From the NCBI GenBank assembly GCA_013002105.1, contig JABDKS010000310.1, forward strand, positions 1-13,715: a DNA stretch of 13,715 bases, given 5' to 3'. The translations under genes were made by a program, and so were the position numbers. The DNA comes from Pirellulaceae bacterium (GTDB lineage Bacteria; Planctomycetota; Planctomycetia; Pirellulales; Pirellulaceae). Below are positions 1 to 7,205 of the stretch, one piece after another. Position 1 is the stretch's first letter. Each line of letters opens with the position of its first letter. The notes under the pieces were generated by a model. It was not told the DNA's origin, ran no database searches, and saw only the letters and a list, made by a program, of their open reading frames with translations.

Positions 1-399
1 GTGGGCACAGCCAAAGTGGCATGCAGCACGCTCCTTGTACGTGCGACCTTTTTGGTGTCCGACGACCAAGACTTTGAATCGATCGAGTTTTGCAAAGCCG
101 GCCAACATCGCGCGATCGTCGCCGAAGTGTTTGTCGCCGTGCAATTCGACAAACTCATCAAACGCCAAGTTCAAATAATCGCGTGTGTACGGACGATTCT
201 TGTGACGAGCAACCTGCACGGTTTGCCAAGCGTCCAATGATCCGTAGACGGTGCGCAGCAATTCGACAAGCTGCAGTCGCAGGGTGCGGATCTCGTTTTC
301 GGTTTCATCACTTCGATCGGTTTGCCGCTGTAGCGACGCGATGCGGGCTTCCAAATCCGCGATCTCCGATTCGAATTCCAATCCAGGGCCTGCGCTCAT
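1..399 (-). CDS. accA: Acetyl-CoA carboxylase carboxyltransferase subunit alpha (5' part, cut by window edge)
   Basis: The open frame runs 133 codons from an ATG at 399 to the left edge without a stop. The protein begins MSAGPGLEFESEIADLEARI and has an N-terminal charged coiled-coil region (about residues 8-50), followed by VQVARHKNRPYTRDYLNL, FVELHGDKHFGDDRAMLAG and VVGHQKGR. These are the hallmark blocks at the start of AccA, the alpha half of the carboxyltransferase that moves the carboxyl group from biotin to acetyl-CoA to make malonyl-CoA, the first committed step of fatty acid synthesis in the cytoplasm. About two thirds of the usual 315-330 residue protein lies outside the window. The start ATG overlaps the stop codon of the upstream kinase gene (ATGA), which suggests translational coupling. 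The family call is firm; the start is supported by the overlap and by the length of the N-terminal region. Confidence 0.93.
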   Translation of the reverse strand, partial: MSAGPGLEFESEIADLEARIASLQRQTDRSDETENEIRTLRLQLVELLRTVYGSLDAWQTVQVARHKNRPYTRDYLNLAFDEFVELHGDKHFGDDRAMLAGFAKLDRFKVLVVGHQKGRTYKERAACHFGCAH

Positions 400-1439
400 T
401 CTTGTTTGCCTTTGGGTGCGTTTGCTCGAGCATCCTCTTTTCCTGATGCTTCTTTTTTATCCGCATCATTCTCCGTATTTTGCTTTTCGGACTTTCGCTT
501 CTTGGGCTTCTCGACTTTGGGTGCCTGCGGTTTTTTGAACATGTCATCGGCGCCTTTGATACCAGGCATGTGGTCAAACACACTGATCTCCGGTTTGCGC
601 AGACGCTTTTTGAAAATCTCCATGGCTCTGAATTCTTTCAGAAACTCCCACATCGACGGGGGTCGATCATCCGCCTTCTTAGCCATCATCCGCTTGACTA
701 AGTCAGCGAACTCTTTGGTCACGTTCTCGTTGTGAACGATTGGACTGGGGATTGACGAACTCAGGTGACGATTGAGTAGGTCGTTGGGTGTGTCTCCCGT
801 ATAAGGAGGTTTTCCGGTGACCAATTCGTACAGCACGCAGCCAAAGGCATAGATGTCGGTTCGCTCATCACAGACTTTGCGACGAATCTGCTCGGGTGCC
901 ATGTAACTCCGCGTACCCTTGGCGGTCTTGCTACTGTGGAACAAACGGCTCAACCCGGTCTTTTTCTTTTCGGAAATGGTAAAGTCGATTAGTTTCGTTA
1001 CACCTTCGCGACTGACCAAGAAGTTGTCCGGCTTGATATCCAGATGAATCCAATTCTTGGTGTGCATGTAATACAGGCCTTCGGCGGCTTGTTCGACAAT
1101 TTTGTCCAGCATGAATGCCAGCGAATCGGGGCCCCGGCGCAACGCCTGTTTCATGTTCAGTTCGCTGAACAATTCGAGAACCAGGAAGGGCGTTCCCGAT
1201 TCCACTCGCATCTCGTGAACCTTGATGATTCGCGGACTCGCTAGATCTTTCGCCACGTTGTACTCGTGTTTCAGCGAAGCGATTTCAGCTTTGTCGACAC
1301 GAAATTTTCCCTTCAGTAATTTCAATGCGTAGCGTTTCTTCTTGTGCTCCTCCATGGCTTCCCACACGTCACACGTGCTTCCCGCCCGAATCAGTCGCGC
1401 GAGGCGATAGGGACCGAGGAAATCGCGAGTCTTGCTCAT
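396..1439 (-). CDS. Atypical serine/threonine protein kinase (Hanks type), cytoplasmic
   Basis: This 347-residue protein has a kinase domain at about residues 11-290 and a lysine/glutamate-rich, probably disordered tail of about 45 residues. Visible motifs are the ATP-anchoring lysine in ALK (K40), a candidate helix-C glutamate (E59), the catalytic loop HLDIKPDN (132-139), DFT (152-154), MAPEQ in the activation segment, and DIYAFGCVLYELVTGKPPY. The catalytic aspartate D134 and N139 are kept. However, the HRD arginine is leucine, DFG is DFT, and the glycine loop is reduced to AGSTCDV. It may therefore be active but unusually regulated, or a weak kinase. No membrane segment or sensor domain is seen. 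I chose the ATG at 1439 because the fold begins directly after it; a GTG at 1484 would add 15 residues without domain content. The gene ends overlapping accA, so fatty acid synthesis is a possible context (inference). Confidence 0.9.
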   Translation of the reverse strand: MSKTRDFLGPYRLARLIRAGSTCDVWEAMEEHKKKRYALKLLKGKFRVDKAEIASLKHEYNVAKDLASPRIIKVHEMRVESGTPFLVLELFSELNMKQALRRGPDSLAFMLDKIVEQAAEGLYYMHTKNWIHLDIKPDNFLVSREGVTKLIDFTISEKKKTGLSRLFHSSKTAKGTRSYMAPEQIRRKVCDERTDIYAFGCVLYELVTGKPPYTGDTPNDLLNRHLSSSIPSPIVHNENVTKEFADLVKRMMAKKADDRPPSMWEFLKEFRAMEIFKKRLRKPEISVFDHMPGIKGADDMFKKPQAPKVEKPKKRKSEKQNTENDADKKEASGKEDARANAPKGKQE

Positions 1440-1546
1440 CAGCGAACGGTGGGGTTGAAAGAGAAGAAAAAGGGGACGATTCACCGTTACCCATGATAAT
1501 TGGCTGAGCTAGTCTTCGGGAACCCGGTCACCGCTGATGTGGCAAA

Positions 1547-2731
1547 CTAGCCGCCCTGTTTGTGCTCTGACGGAGAATGGGCGAGCACATCGCGGTATAA
1601 ATCGCGAATCTGGCGTGTCATGGTTTGATGCCGGAATTGATCCGTAAATCGTCGGCGACCTTCTTGTCCCAGTCGGATTCTCAACTCTCGATCCGACCCC
1701 AATTGTTTTATGGCCTCTGCCAAAGCTTTCGTGTCCGACGGCGGGATCAAAAAACCGGTTTGGTCGGAGATGCAGACTTCCCGAGCCCCATCGACGTCAT
1801 AGCTGATCACGGGCCGACCCGCGATCAACGCTTGTGACAGTGCACGGGCCAAACCCTCCCGGTAAGAGGTGTGCACCAACACATCCATCGCGCCAATCAG
1901 TCCGGGGACTTCCGACGGTGGGACCAATCCAGTGAAAATAAAGTTCTCTGCAAGCCCCATCGATTGGATCCGCGCGGTCAACGATTCTCGCAAAATACCA
2001 TCACCAACCAGCAGGAACCGAATGTTTGGTATTTGACGGACCACGGACTCGGCAGCCGTGACCAAATCGTCATGCCCTTTCAAATGAAACAGTCTCGCAA
2101 TTTTGCCGATCACGACCTGATCATCCGTCAGGCCGTACTTGGAGCGAATCGCTTGGCGCTGTTGGTCGGCGTGCAAAAACGGATCGACATCCATACCGCT
2201 GTAGATCGTCGTGAATTTTTCACGAGGTGCGACACCGGCGGCGACCAATTGGTCGGTCATGGCGTCGGCGACGCTGATAAGTCGATGACAACTGCGCCCG
2301 GCCCAACGTTCGCAGCGACGAAAGAATTCTCGCGCAAGCGGTGATTGGTAGGGATGAAACGGTGCGCCGTGAACGGTGTGGATAATCGCGGGAACGTTTT
2401 CGCTCCAGGCAGCGCGCCGGCCAAGCAGGCCTCCTTTGGCACTATGGGTGTGTGCAACGTCGGGTCTAAATTCACGCAGCGTTGATCGAATGCTCTGCAG
2501 CGCCCGCCAGTCGCGCAGTGGATGAATATTTCGCCGCAGGTTGGGCAAAACCTTGATTTGCAACTCCCCTGCCCTGCCCTGGCTCAGTAAATCGCCTTCG
2601 GGTCCTGTCTCCGGACCGGTGATCAGCAATACATCATCCCCATGGTCTCGCATCAAATCGAGACAATTCAGGAGCGTGTTTTCTTGCGCGCCCCCGATGA
2701 TCATTCGGGTGATAATGTGAGCGATTCGCAC
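1547..2731 (-). CDS. Glycosyltransferase family 4 (GT-B fold)
   Basis: The protein has 394 residues, typical for GT4. The N-terminal acceptor-binding half has RIAHIITRMIIGGAQENTLL (residues 2-21, with the GGAQ loop) and HTHSAKGGLLGRRAA (94-108). The C-terminal nucleotide-sugar-binding half has IARLFHLKGHDDL (211-223), LVGDG (241-245) and HTSYREGLARALSQALIAG (287-305). It probably transfers a sugar from a nucleotide donor to a polysaccharide or lipid acceptor at the cytoplasmic face; the sugar cannot be told from sequence. The usual GT4 EX7E motif reads E292-X7-Q300. The start is a GTG with a weak AAGG ten bases upstream; no better start lies nearby. It follows the SMP-30/esterase gene by 33 bases in the same direction, so they may be cotranscribed. 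Residues 52-55 (GRAG) are encoded by a G-rich micro-repeat that recurs in the window. Confidence 0.92.
   Translation of the reverse strand: MRIAHIITRMIIGGAQENTLLNCLDLMRDHGDDVLLITGPETGPEGDLLSQGRAGELQIKVLPNLRRNIHPLRDWRALQSIRSTLREFRPDVAHTHSAKGGLLGRRAAWSENVPAIIHTVHGAPFHPYQSPLAREFFRRCERWAGRSCHRLISVADAMTDQLVAAGVAPREKFTTIYSGMDVDPFLHADQQRQAIRSKYGLTDDQVVIGKIARLFHLKGHDDLVTAAESVVRQIPNIRFLLVGDGILRESLTARIQSMGLAENFIFTGLVPPSEVPGLIGAMDVLVHTSYREGLARALSQALIAGRPVISYDVDGAREVCISDQTGFLIPPSDTKALAEAIKQLGSDRELRIRLGQEGRRRFTDQFRHQTMTRQIRDLYRDVLAHSPSEHKQGG
2562..2582. repeat. G-rich micro-repeat, copy inside glycosyltransferase gene
   Basis: On the minus strand this is CCAGGGCAGGGCAGGGGAGT followed by T, encoding Q-G-R-A-G-E-L. 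It shares the core GGGCAGGGCAGGGG with 4032-4050. It lies between the first helix region and the strand IKVLPNL of the glycosyltransferase, a site where an insertion could be tolerated. Confidence 0.5.
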
Positions 2732-2764
2732 TGAGTCACCGCCTTGGCAAAGTTGCGGACACGT

Positions 2765-4585
2765 TTACAGGTGGAGTTTCAAGAACGAATCAATGTCGGC
2801 AACAACGCGCGCGATCCAGTCGGCCTGATTCCAGTGGCCGTGTTTGGCTCCTTCGTGAGTGATCAGACCAGTGGCAATTCCCAAAGCTTTCAGTTTGTTT
2901 CTTGCAGCCTGGTTGCGTGCAGGATTGTCCAAGCTTCCCACAATGAACAGTGTTGGTGGCGACTGAGCATCGATTTTCTCATCGGCGTCGGCCAAGTGGT
3001 ATTGTTCGGGCAGTTCATCGATCGTGCCACCGATCCATTGGACTGCGTAGGACGGCTTTGCCGGATCTCGCGATCGATCGGCGATTGAGCCGGTTGCGAT
3101 TTGCAGTGGGCCCGCCATGACGACGGCTGCTTGCAGGACTGACGGCATATCGCTCGCTGAGGGATGTTTTAAATTCGATCGTTGCGCACCGTGGGCCATC
3201 AACCCGACCAAATGACCGCCGGCCGAACCGCCCACCGCGGCGATTCGATTGGGATCGATTCCGTACCGCGCCGCATTCTTTCGCAAGTAACTGGTTGCGG
3301 CATTGCAGTCACGAATGGCGGCGGGAAACTTGGTTTCGTGAGCGAGACGATACTCGATGGCTGCAACCACATAGCCACGTTCGGCCAAACGGAGACTCAA
3401 CGCGCGAAACTTTGTTTTGTCGCCTTTTACCCAGCCGCCGCCATGAACGACAATGATGGCGGGATTGGGACTGCTGCGACTTGCGCTGGGCGTGAATACG
3501 TCCATCAACAGCCGGCGTCCGTCAATGTCGGCGTAAACGACGTTGAACTTGGCCGATAGATTGCCTCGGACTTGGGTAGACAGGTCGTCGTTTTCGGACG
3601 AGTTACCGCTGGGAGCAGCAGCACCGGAACTGATGGGTGGATTAGGTGACACGGCATAGGCATGGACCGACTGTCGATACAGTCCGCCAAAGGTGCTGAT
3701 GAAAAGGGTTCGGCCTTCGATGCCTCCCATCACCACATTGATGGGTCGCTCGGGCGTTCGCAATTGATCTATCTTGTTGCCATTGGGATCAAAAACTGTC
3801 ACGGTTTGCGCACCCGTGCAGTAAACATTGCCCGCTCGATCGACACACATTCCGTCGCCTCGAAAACCATTCTCGGTCGATTCCAGTTGTGCGAAGGCGA
3901 CTGCTTTCTGCTTTTCTACTGCGGCATCAATCGTGATCTTGCTTATGAGTCCCGTTTTGGCGGACGACACATACAACGTTGCTCCATCGGGCGACAGGGC
4001 GATGCCATTGGGCGAGTCCAGATGATCAACAAACACCCCTGCCCTGCCCCGCATCTGCGCGTCGCCCTGGGATTGATCGGGGATGGCATTCGCCTCGATG
4101 CGTCGTACGCATCCTTCGCCGGTGATGGTCACGTAAACGTTGCCAACGGCGTCGACCACCAAGTCGTTGGGGCGTTTCTTGGGGTCCAACTGGGCAAGCG
4201 TTTTGGGAGGACCGGTTTGCGAAAAGACGGCGATGCGGCTGTTTGCATTGTCCGAAACGTACAACTTGCCCAGTTGATAACAGCATCCGGAAATTCCCAG
4301 GCCTTGATTACGAACCCGCGGTGCTTCCGCTGGTTTGCGAAGATTGAAAACCAGCAATCGCTTGCCTTTCACGTCGGGAACAAACAGACTGCCACGACCG
4401 TCCCAGGCGGCACCGTCGGCGAGTTCAAAATCCGGGTGGACCATTTGCAAAGGTTCAGAGCGATCGATCACCCCACGTTTTTGACCCACCGACTCCGCAG
4501 CATTGCAAGTCGCTGCGAACAAGAAGACCGATGGACAAACCAGCACGAACGAAATGCGGTTGAGGACAGGGTCGGGTAGTCGCAT
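2765..4585 (-). CDS. Secreted two-domain protein: SMP-30/NHL-like beta-propeller fused to alpha/beta-hydrolase esterase
   Basis: This 606-residue protein begins with a signal peptide (about 1-30, hydrophobic ISFVLVCPSVFLFAATCNAA). Residues about 45-315 form an SMP-30/gluconolactonase-like propeller, with repeats such as PNDLVVDAVGNVYVT, SPNGIALSPDGATLYVSS and DGMCVDRAGNVYCTG. After a Pro/Ser/Ala linker (about 313-335), residues about 345-606 are an alpha/beta hydrolase of the Aes/BD-FAE esterase group: oxyanion-hole HGGGW (381-385), nucleophile elbow GGSAGG with S454, and a candidate acid D553 and histidine H582 or H584 in KHGHW. It would act outside the cytoplasm, plausibly deacetylating or cleaving ester-linked groups of polysaccharides; the substrate is unknown. 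The ATG at 4585 puts a conventional signal peptide at the N terminus; a TTG at 4600 is less likely. No good Shine-Dalgarno site is seen for either. A G-rich micro-repeat encodes GRAG at 180-183. Confidence 0.88.
   Translation of the reverse strand: MRLPDPVLNRISFVLVCPSVFLFAATCNAAESVGQKRGVIDRSEPLQMVHPDFELADGAAWDGRGSLFVPDVKGKRLLVFNLRKPAEAPRVRNQGLGISGCCYQLGKLYVSDNANSRIAVFSQTGPPKTLAQLDPKKRPNDLVVDAVGNVYVTITGEGCVRRIEANAIPDQSQGDAQMRGRAGVFVDHLDSPNGIALSPDGATLYVSSAKTGLISKITIDAAVEKQKAVAFAQLESTENGFRGDGMCVDRAGNVYCTGAQTVTVFDPNGNKIDQLRTPERPINVVMGGIEGRTLFISTFGGLYRQSVHAYAVSPNPPISSGAAAPSGNSSENDDLSTQVRGNLSAKFNVVYADIDGRRLLMDVFTPSASRSSPNPAIIVVHGGGWVKGDKTKFRALSLRLAERGYVVAAIEYRLAHETKFPAAIRDCNAATSYLRKNAARYGIDPNRIAAVGGSAGGHLVGLMAHGAQRSNLKHPSASDMPSVLQAAVVMAGPLQIATGSIADRSRDPAKPSYAVQWIGGTIDELPEQYHLADADEKIDAQSPPTLFIVGSLDNPARNQAARNKLKALGIATGLITHEGAKHGHWNQADWIARVVADIDSFLKLHL
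4032..4050. repeat. G-rich micro-repeat, copy inside esterase gene
   Basis: On the minus strand this reads GGGGCAGGGCAGGGGTGTT. It matches the copy at 2562-2582 at nearly every base and is read in the same frame, giving R-G-R-A-G-V. It sits in a loop between propeller strands. A third related copy lies outside genes at 13442-13459. Confidence 0.5.
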
Positions 4586-4663
4586 GGTAGCGTGGCACAA
4601 GAGAGGAGCAAATGAACCTCCCTAGCATGTTCGGTCCGCACTCCGGGCACCAGTCCCGGCAAC

Positions 4664-4704
4664 AAAAAACGGCATTCCGATCAGTGATCGGAACGCCGTG
4701 TTTT
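4664..4704 (-). terminator. Strong intrinsic terminator after the sigma-factor gene
   Basis: A 14-bp stem (4669-4682 pairing with 4686-4699, one G-U pair) closes on a three-base loop and, read on the minus strand, is followed by TTTTTT. It begins 33 bases after the sigma-factor stop codon. It separates the flagellar block from the esterase-glycosyltransferase-kinase-accA block. The plus-strand flank also has TTTT after one mismatch, so it could work both ways, though no plus-strand gene is seen. Confidence 0.88.
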
Positions 4705-4732
4705 GAATCGCTAAAGAGTCGCGGTGGGGAGC

Positions 4733-5530
4733 CTAGGTGCCAAATTCGATGCGGCGGCGTCCCAATTGCGACTGGAGTCGGTTGACGATGGAAGTGTGCA
4801 TTTGGCTGACGCGTGATTCGCTCAGGTCCAAGGTTGCACCGATCTCTTTCATCGTCAATTCCTCGTAGTAGTAGAGGATGATGATCAGTCGCTCGTTGCG
4901 ATTGAGTCCTTTGGTGACCAATCGCATGAGGTCGTTCTTTTGGACGCGACGTGTTGGGTCCTCACCCTTTTTGTCTTCCAAAATGTCAATTTCACGAACG
5001 TCCTTGTAGCTGTCCGTTTCGTACCACTTTTTATTCAGTGAGACGACGCCGACGGCATTGGCGTCTGACTGCATCTTTTCGACTTCTTTGATCGACAGCT
5101 CCATGTGTTCAGCGATTTCCTGAACGGTTGGTGCGCGGCCGAGTTTTGTTTCCAGCGTCTTGCGAGCAACGCCCAGCTTGCTGGCTTTACTACGCACCAG
5201 TCGCGGTACCCAGTCCATCGTACGCAGTTCGTCCAACATGGCACCGCGGATTCGCGGGACGCAGTAAGTTTCGAACTTCACGCCACGTTCAAGATCGAAT
5301 GCGTCGATCGCATCCATCAGGCCAAAGATGCCGGCACTGATCAAGTCATCCAGTTCGACACCGTCGGGTAGACGCTGCCAGATTCGTTCGCCGTTGTATT
5401 TCACCAACGGCATGTAACGTTCAACCAACCGATTGCGAAGCGGTTCGTATTCCGAAGAATCTTTGGTGATTTTCTTGAAAGTAGCCCAGACCTCCAGGAT
5501 CTCATCGTTTGTAGAGACTGCAGCTGCCAT
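4733..5530 (-). CDS. fliA: RNA polymerase sigma factor, FliA/WhiG (sigma-28) family
   Basis: This 265-residue protein has the three-domain layout of flagellar sigma factors. Region 2 is about residues 30-105, with LVKYNGERIWQRLPDGVELD, DLISAGIFGLMDAIDAFDL and RGVKFETYCVPRIRGAMLDE. Region 3 is about 110-165 (LGRAPTVQEIAEHMELSIKE). Region 4 is about 198-255 with the DNA-binding helix-turn-helix LTMKEIGATLDLSESRVSQM. It would direct RNA polymerase to late flagellar and chemotaxis promoters. The ATG at 5530 is chosen because GGAGG lies exactly five bases upstream; a start at 5632 would add 34 residues encoded by a hairpin-rich leader. It is third in the block flhA-flhF-sigma and is followed by a strong terminator. 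No flgM (anti-sigma) gene is visible. A WhiG-like non-flagellar role is possible, but the neighbours favour the flagellar one. Confidence 0.9.
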   Translation of the reverse strand: MAAAVSTNDEILEVWATFKKITKDSSEYEPLRNRLVERYMPLVKYNGERIWQRLPDGVELDDLISAGIFGLMDAIDAFDLERGVKFETYCVPRIRGAMLDELRTMDWVPRLVRSKASKLGVARKTLETKLGRAPTVQEIAEHMELSIKEVEKMQSDANAVGVVSLNKKWYETDSYKDVREIDILEDKKGEDPTRRVQKNDLMRLVTKGLNRNERLIIILYYYEELTMKEIGATLDLSESRVSQMHTSIVNRLQSQLGRRRIEFGT

Positions 5531-5535
5531 CCATT

Positions 5536-5540
5536 CCTCC
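5536..5540 (-). promoter_or_regulatory. Ribosome binding site deciding the sigma-factor start
   Basis: GGAGG on the minus strand is five bases before the ATG at 5530. It is the best Shine-Dalgarno match in the window and argues against the longer in-frame start at 5632. Confidence 0.8.
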
Positions 5541-5556
5541 GTGAACGTTACTTTCG

Positions 5557-5622
5557 GCCAACGACATCTTGTCATTGGCACTTGGCCACTTTCGAAGTCA
5601 CCATCAGGATCGATGGTGACTT
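5557..5622 (-). promoter_or_regulatory. Structured leader of the sigma-factor gene: two tandem hairpins
   Basis: Two strong dyads lie directly upstream of the ribosome binding site. The outer one is a perfect 11-bp stem, AAGTCACCATC (minus strand, 5612-5622) with GATGGTGACTT (5595-5605), around a six-base loop. The inner one is a 9-bp stem with one U-G pair (5557-5565 with 5571-5579) and a five-base loop. As DNA, the outer dyad looks like a 28-bp operator for a dimeric regulator. As RNA, the pair could control translation or stability of the sigma mRNA. Which one applies cannot be told from sequence. Confidence 0.55.
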
Positions 5623-5908
5623 GGTAATTCATCTAGCTTTGTTGGCGAAACGTGGTTCACACGAGCATCCATGCCTGAGTGACCCACATCGCCCTCGTTC
5701 AGCTGAAAATGTATTGAACGTCCGTGTCCGTCATTCTCAGTTGAAAGCTTCTCATTTGTTTCAAACGATTCGATATGAACCGCCCGAACACACGTTGCGA
5801 AACAAGGTTACGTTGGAAGTAACGTTTATTCCCCAAGTTCGACAAGCCAAACTTTCGAAGAACCGTTCAAGTGGCTTTCCGATTGCGCGGCTTCCCGCTG
5901 TTTCTGTA

Positions 5909-5928
5909 TCGGGAGTGAAGACTCCCGA
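5909..5928 (-). terminator. Hairpin just after flhF, possible attenuator or weak terminator
   Basis: A perfect 8-bp stem TCGGGAGT/ACTCCCGA closes on a four-base loop (CTTC on the minus strand), 23 bases after the flhF stop codon. No T-run follows on the minus strand, so it is not a classic intrinsic terminator. It may protect the 3' end of flhF mRNA or partly separate flhF from the sigma gene. Confidence 0.4.
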
Positions 5929-5951
5929 GCATTAGTTGTTTTTCGTCTAAA

Positions 5952-7136
5952 TTATGCCGCTTCGATCTGTGGTAGCGCGGTTCGCGTCGATAACAAGCGA
6001 GCTAGCAAAGTTTCTGCATCTCCGACGGAAATGTCGTCGGGGACTTGTTGGCCATTTGTCAAATAGCTGACTGGTATCCCAGCGAACATGTCGGTCGCGG
6101 TAATAGCCGACAACACACCTGCCGTCTGCGGTGCTTCGTCCAACTTGGTCAAAATGGCTGCCGTCGGTCTCGCCGGCGCAAACCCATCCAAGACAGTGTG
6201 AATCGTCGAAGTCGAACTGGTGGCGCTGAGCACCAAGTGAGTTTCATCGGGTTGCGCCGATCCGAGCAGATCGACCAGTTCGTCAATTCTGGCATCGCTA
6301 CGTGGACTGCGACCTGCCGTATCAATTAAAACCAAATCAACATCGCCCAGTGAATCGAGCGCCGATGTCATTTGCTGGGGGTGTTCAACAACTTGCATCG
6401 GCAAGTCCATGATTTCTGCGTACGCTTTGAGTTGTTGTACTGCAGCGATCCGAAAGGTATCGATTGTCACCAGGCCGACGCGGCGTTTGGATTCCAATCG
6501 GAACCCGGCAGCCAGTTTGGCGACGGTGGTCGTCTTGCCAACACCTGTCGGGCCGACCAGAGCGACCACGTGCCGCGTCCCGGGCGGGATGCGGATGGGG
6601 CCGGCAAAGTGCAGTTCGCGTGCAACGCTTCTTTGGAGATGTTCCAGCCAAGGTTGCGGGACGAAGTCGTCCAGATTGGCCGCAAAACTAATTGTGGCAT
6701 CGATCCAGCGATCCACAGTGCCCGCTCGAACCCCGATGGATAGTAGTTCGTCTCGATAAGCCTTCAGTTGCGGCGGTAGGTTGTTCTCGATCGGCGTAGC
6801 CGGTTCCGATGAGCCGACGATGCGTAATTGAGGAGCGGTTGTGTTGGCGTGCTCGCCGCGACTGACCGCGGAGTTTGCGAGATCTTGGACATTGCGCGAG
6901 TCGGTAACCGGGGCGCTGGTCCGCATGTCAAACCGTTGATCGACAGTCGTTACGGTGTCGTTGGCGGCATCTTGGCCAATCCCAGCAGTTACCTCGACAT
7001 ACGTCCGCCCAAGCCAACCCATCCATCCGTCGCGCACTTGTCGCGTGTGCAACACCGACGCCTCGGGACCCATCTGTTGACGGATCTCCTCCAGGGCGTC
7101 TTGCAAGCTGGCGGCTCGAAAGGTGCGAATCTGCAT
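5952..7136 (-). CDS. flhF: Flagellar biosynthesis SRP-type GTPase FlhF
   Basis: This 394-residue protein matches the usual FlhF layout. A basic N-terminal segment MQIRTFRAASLQDALEEIRQ precedes a variable middle (about 50-125). Then come the helical N domain (about 125-185) and the GTPase G domain: P-loop GPTGVGKTT (195-203), TIDTFRIAAVQQLKAYAE (224-241), DTAGR (272-276) and TKLDE (330-334). FlhF is an SRP54/FtsY-like GTPase that marks the cell pole where the flagellar base and export gate are first assembled at the membrane. The ATG at 7136 fits the conserved N terminus; the upstream Shine-Dalgarno match is weak. It follows flhA by 69 bases in the same direction, so the two are probably cotranscribed. 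No flhG gene follows it, which is unusual where FlhG counteracts FlhF. Confidence 0.94.
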   Translation of the reverse strand: MQIRTFRAASLQDALEEIRQQMGPEASVLHTRQVRDGWMGWLGRTYVEVTAGIGQDAANDTVTTVDQRFDMRTSAPVTDSRNVQDLANSAVSRGEHANTTAPQLRIVGSSEPATPIENNLPPQLKAYRDELLSIGVRAGTVDRWIDATISFAANLDDFVPQPWLEHLQRSVARELHFAGPIRIPPGTRHVVALVGPTGVGKTTTVAKLAAGFRLESKRRVGLVTIDTFRIAAVQQLKAYAEIMDLPMQVVEHPQQMTSALDSLGDVDLVLIDTAGRSPRSDARIDELVDLLGSAQPDETHLVLSATSSTSTIHTVLDGFAPARPTAAILTKLDEAPQTAGVLSAITATDMFAGIPVSYLTNGQQVPDDISVGDAETLLARLLSTRTALPQIEAA

Positions 7137-7205
7137 AGGGACAAGTGACTTGGGGTGACGGTGATGTGGGGGATTTCTCGGAGGTAAATACCGAGTGCGG
7201 CGATG

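Larger units (their letters stand above)
5531..5951. other. Gap between flhF and the sigma gene, no coding region seen
   Basis: This 421-base gap sits where many bacteria carry flhG (the MinD-like partner of FlhF). No frame here shows the P-loop or any other FlhG motif. It contains the post-flhF hairpin (5909-5928), about 280 bases without recognisable content, and the structured sigma leader. A promoter for the sigma gene probably lies here, but I could not identify a convincing -35/-10 or sigma-28 pair. Confidence 0.6.

Noticed and set aside
3662..4579. 305-codon plus-strand open frame
   Set aside because: It lies opposite the esterase gene, lacks any domain, and its length reflects the codon bias of the real gene on the other strand.
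4733..5632. Longer sigma-factor start (34 extra residues)
   Set aside because: The extra segment is encoded by the two leader hairpins and has no ribosome binding site, while GGAGG sits ideally before the ATG at 5530.
5582..5935. 117-codon plus-strand open frame in the flhF-sigma gap
   Set aside because: It runs through the leader hairpins and has no recognisable domain; the hydrophobic and charged pattern looks random.
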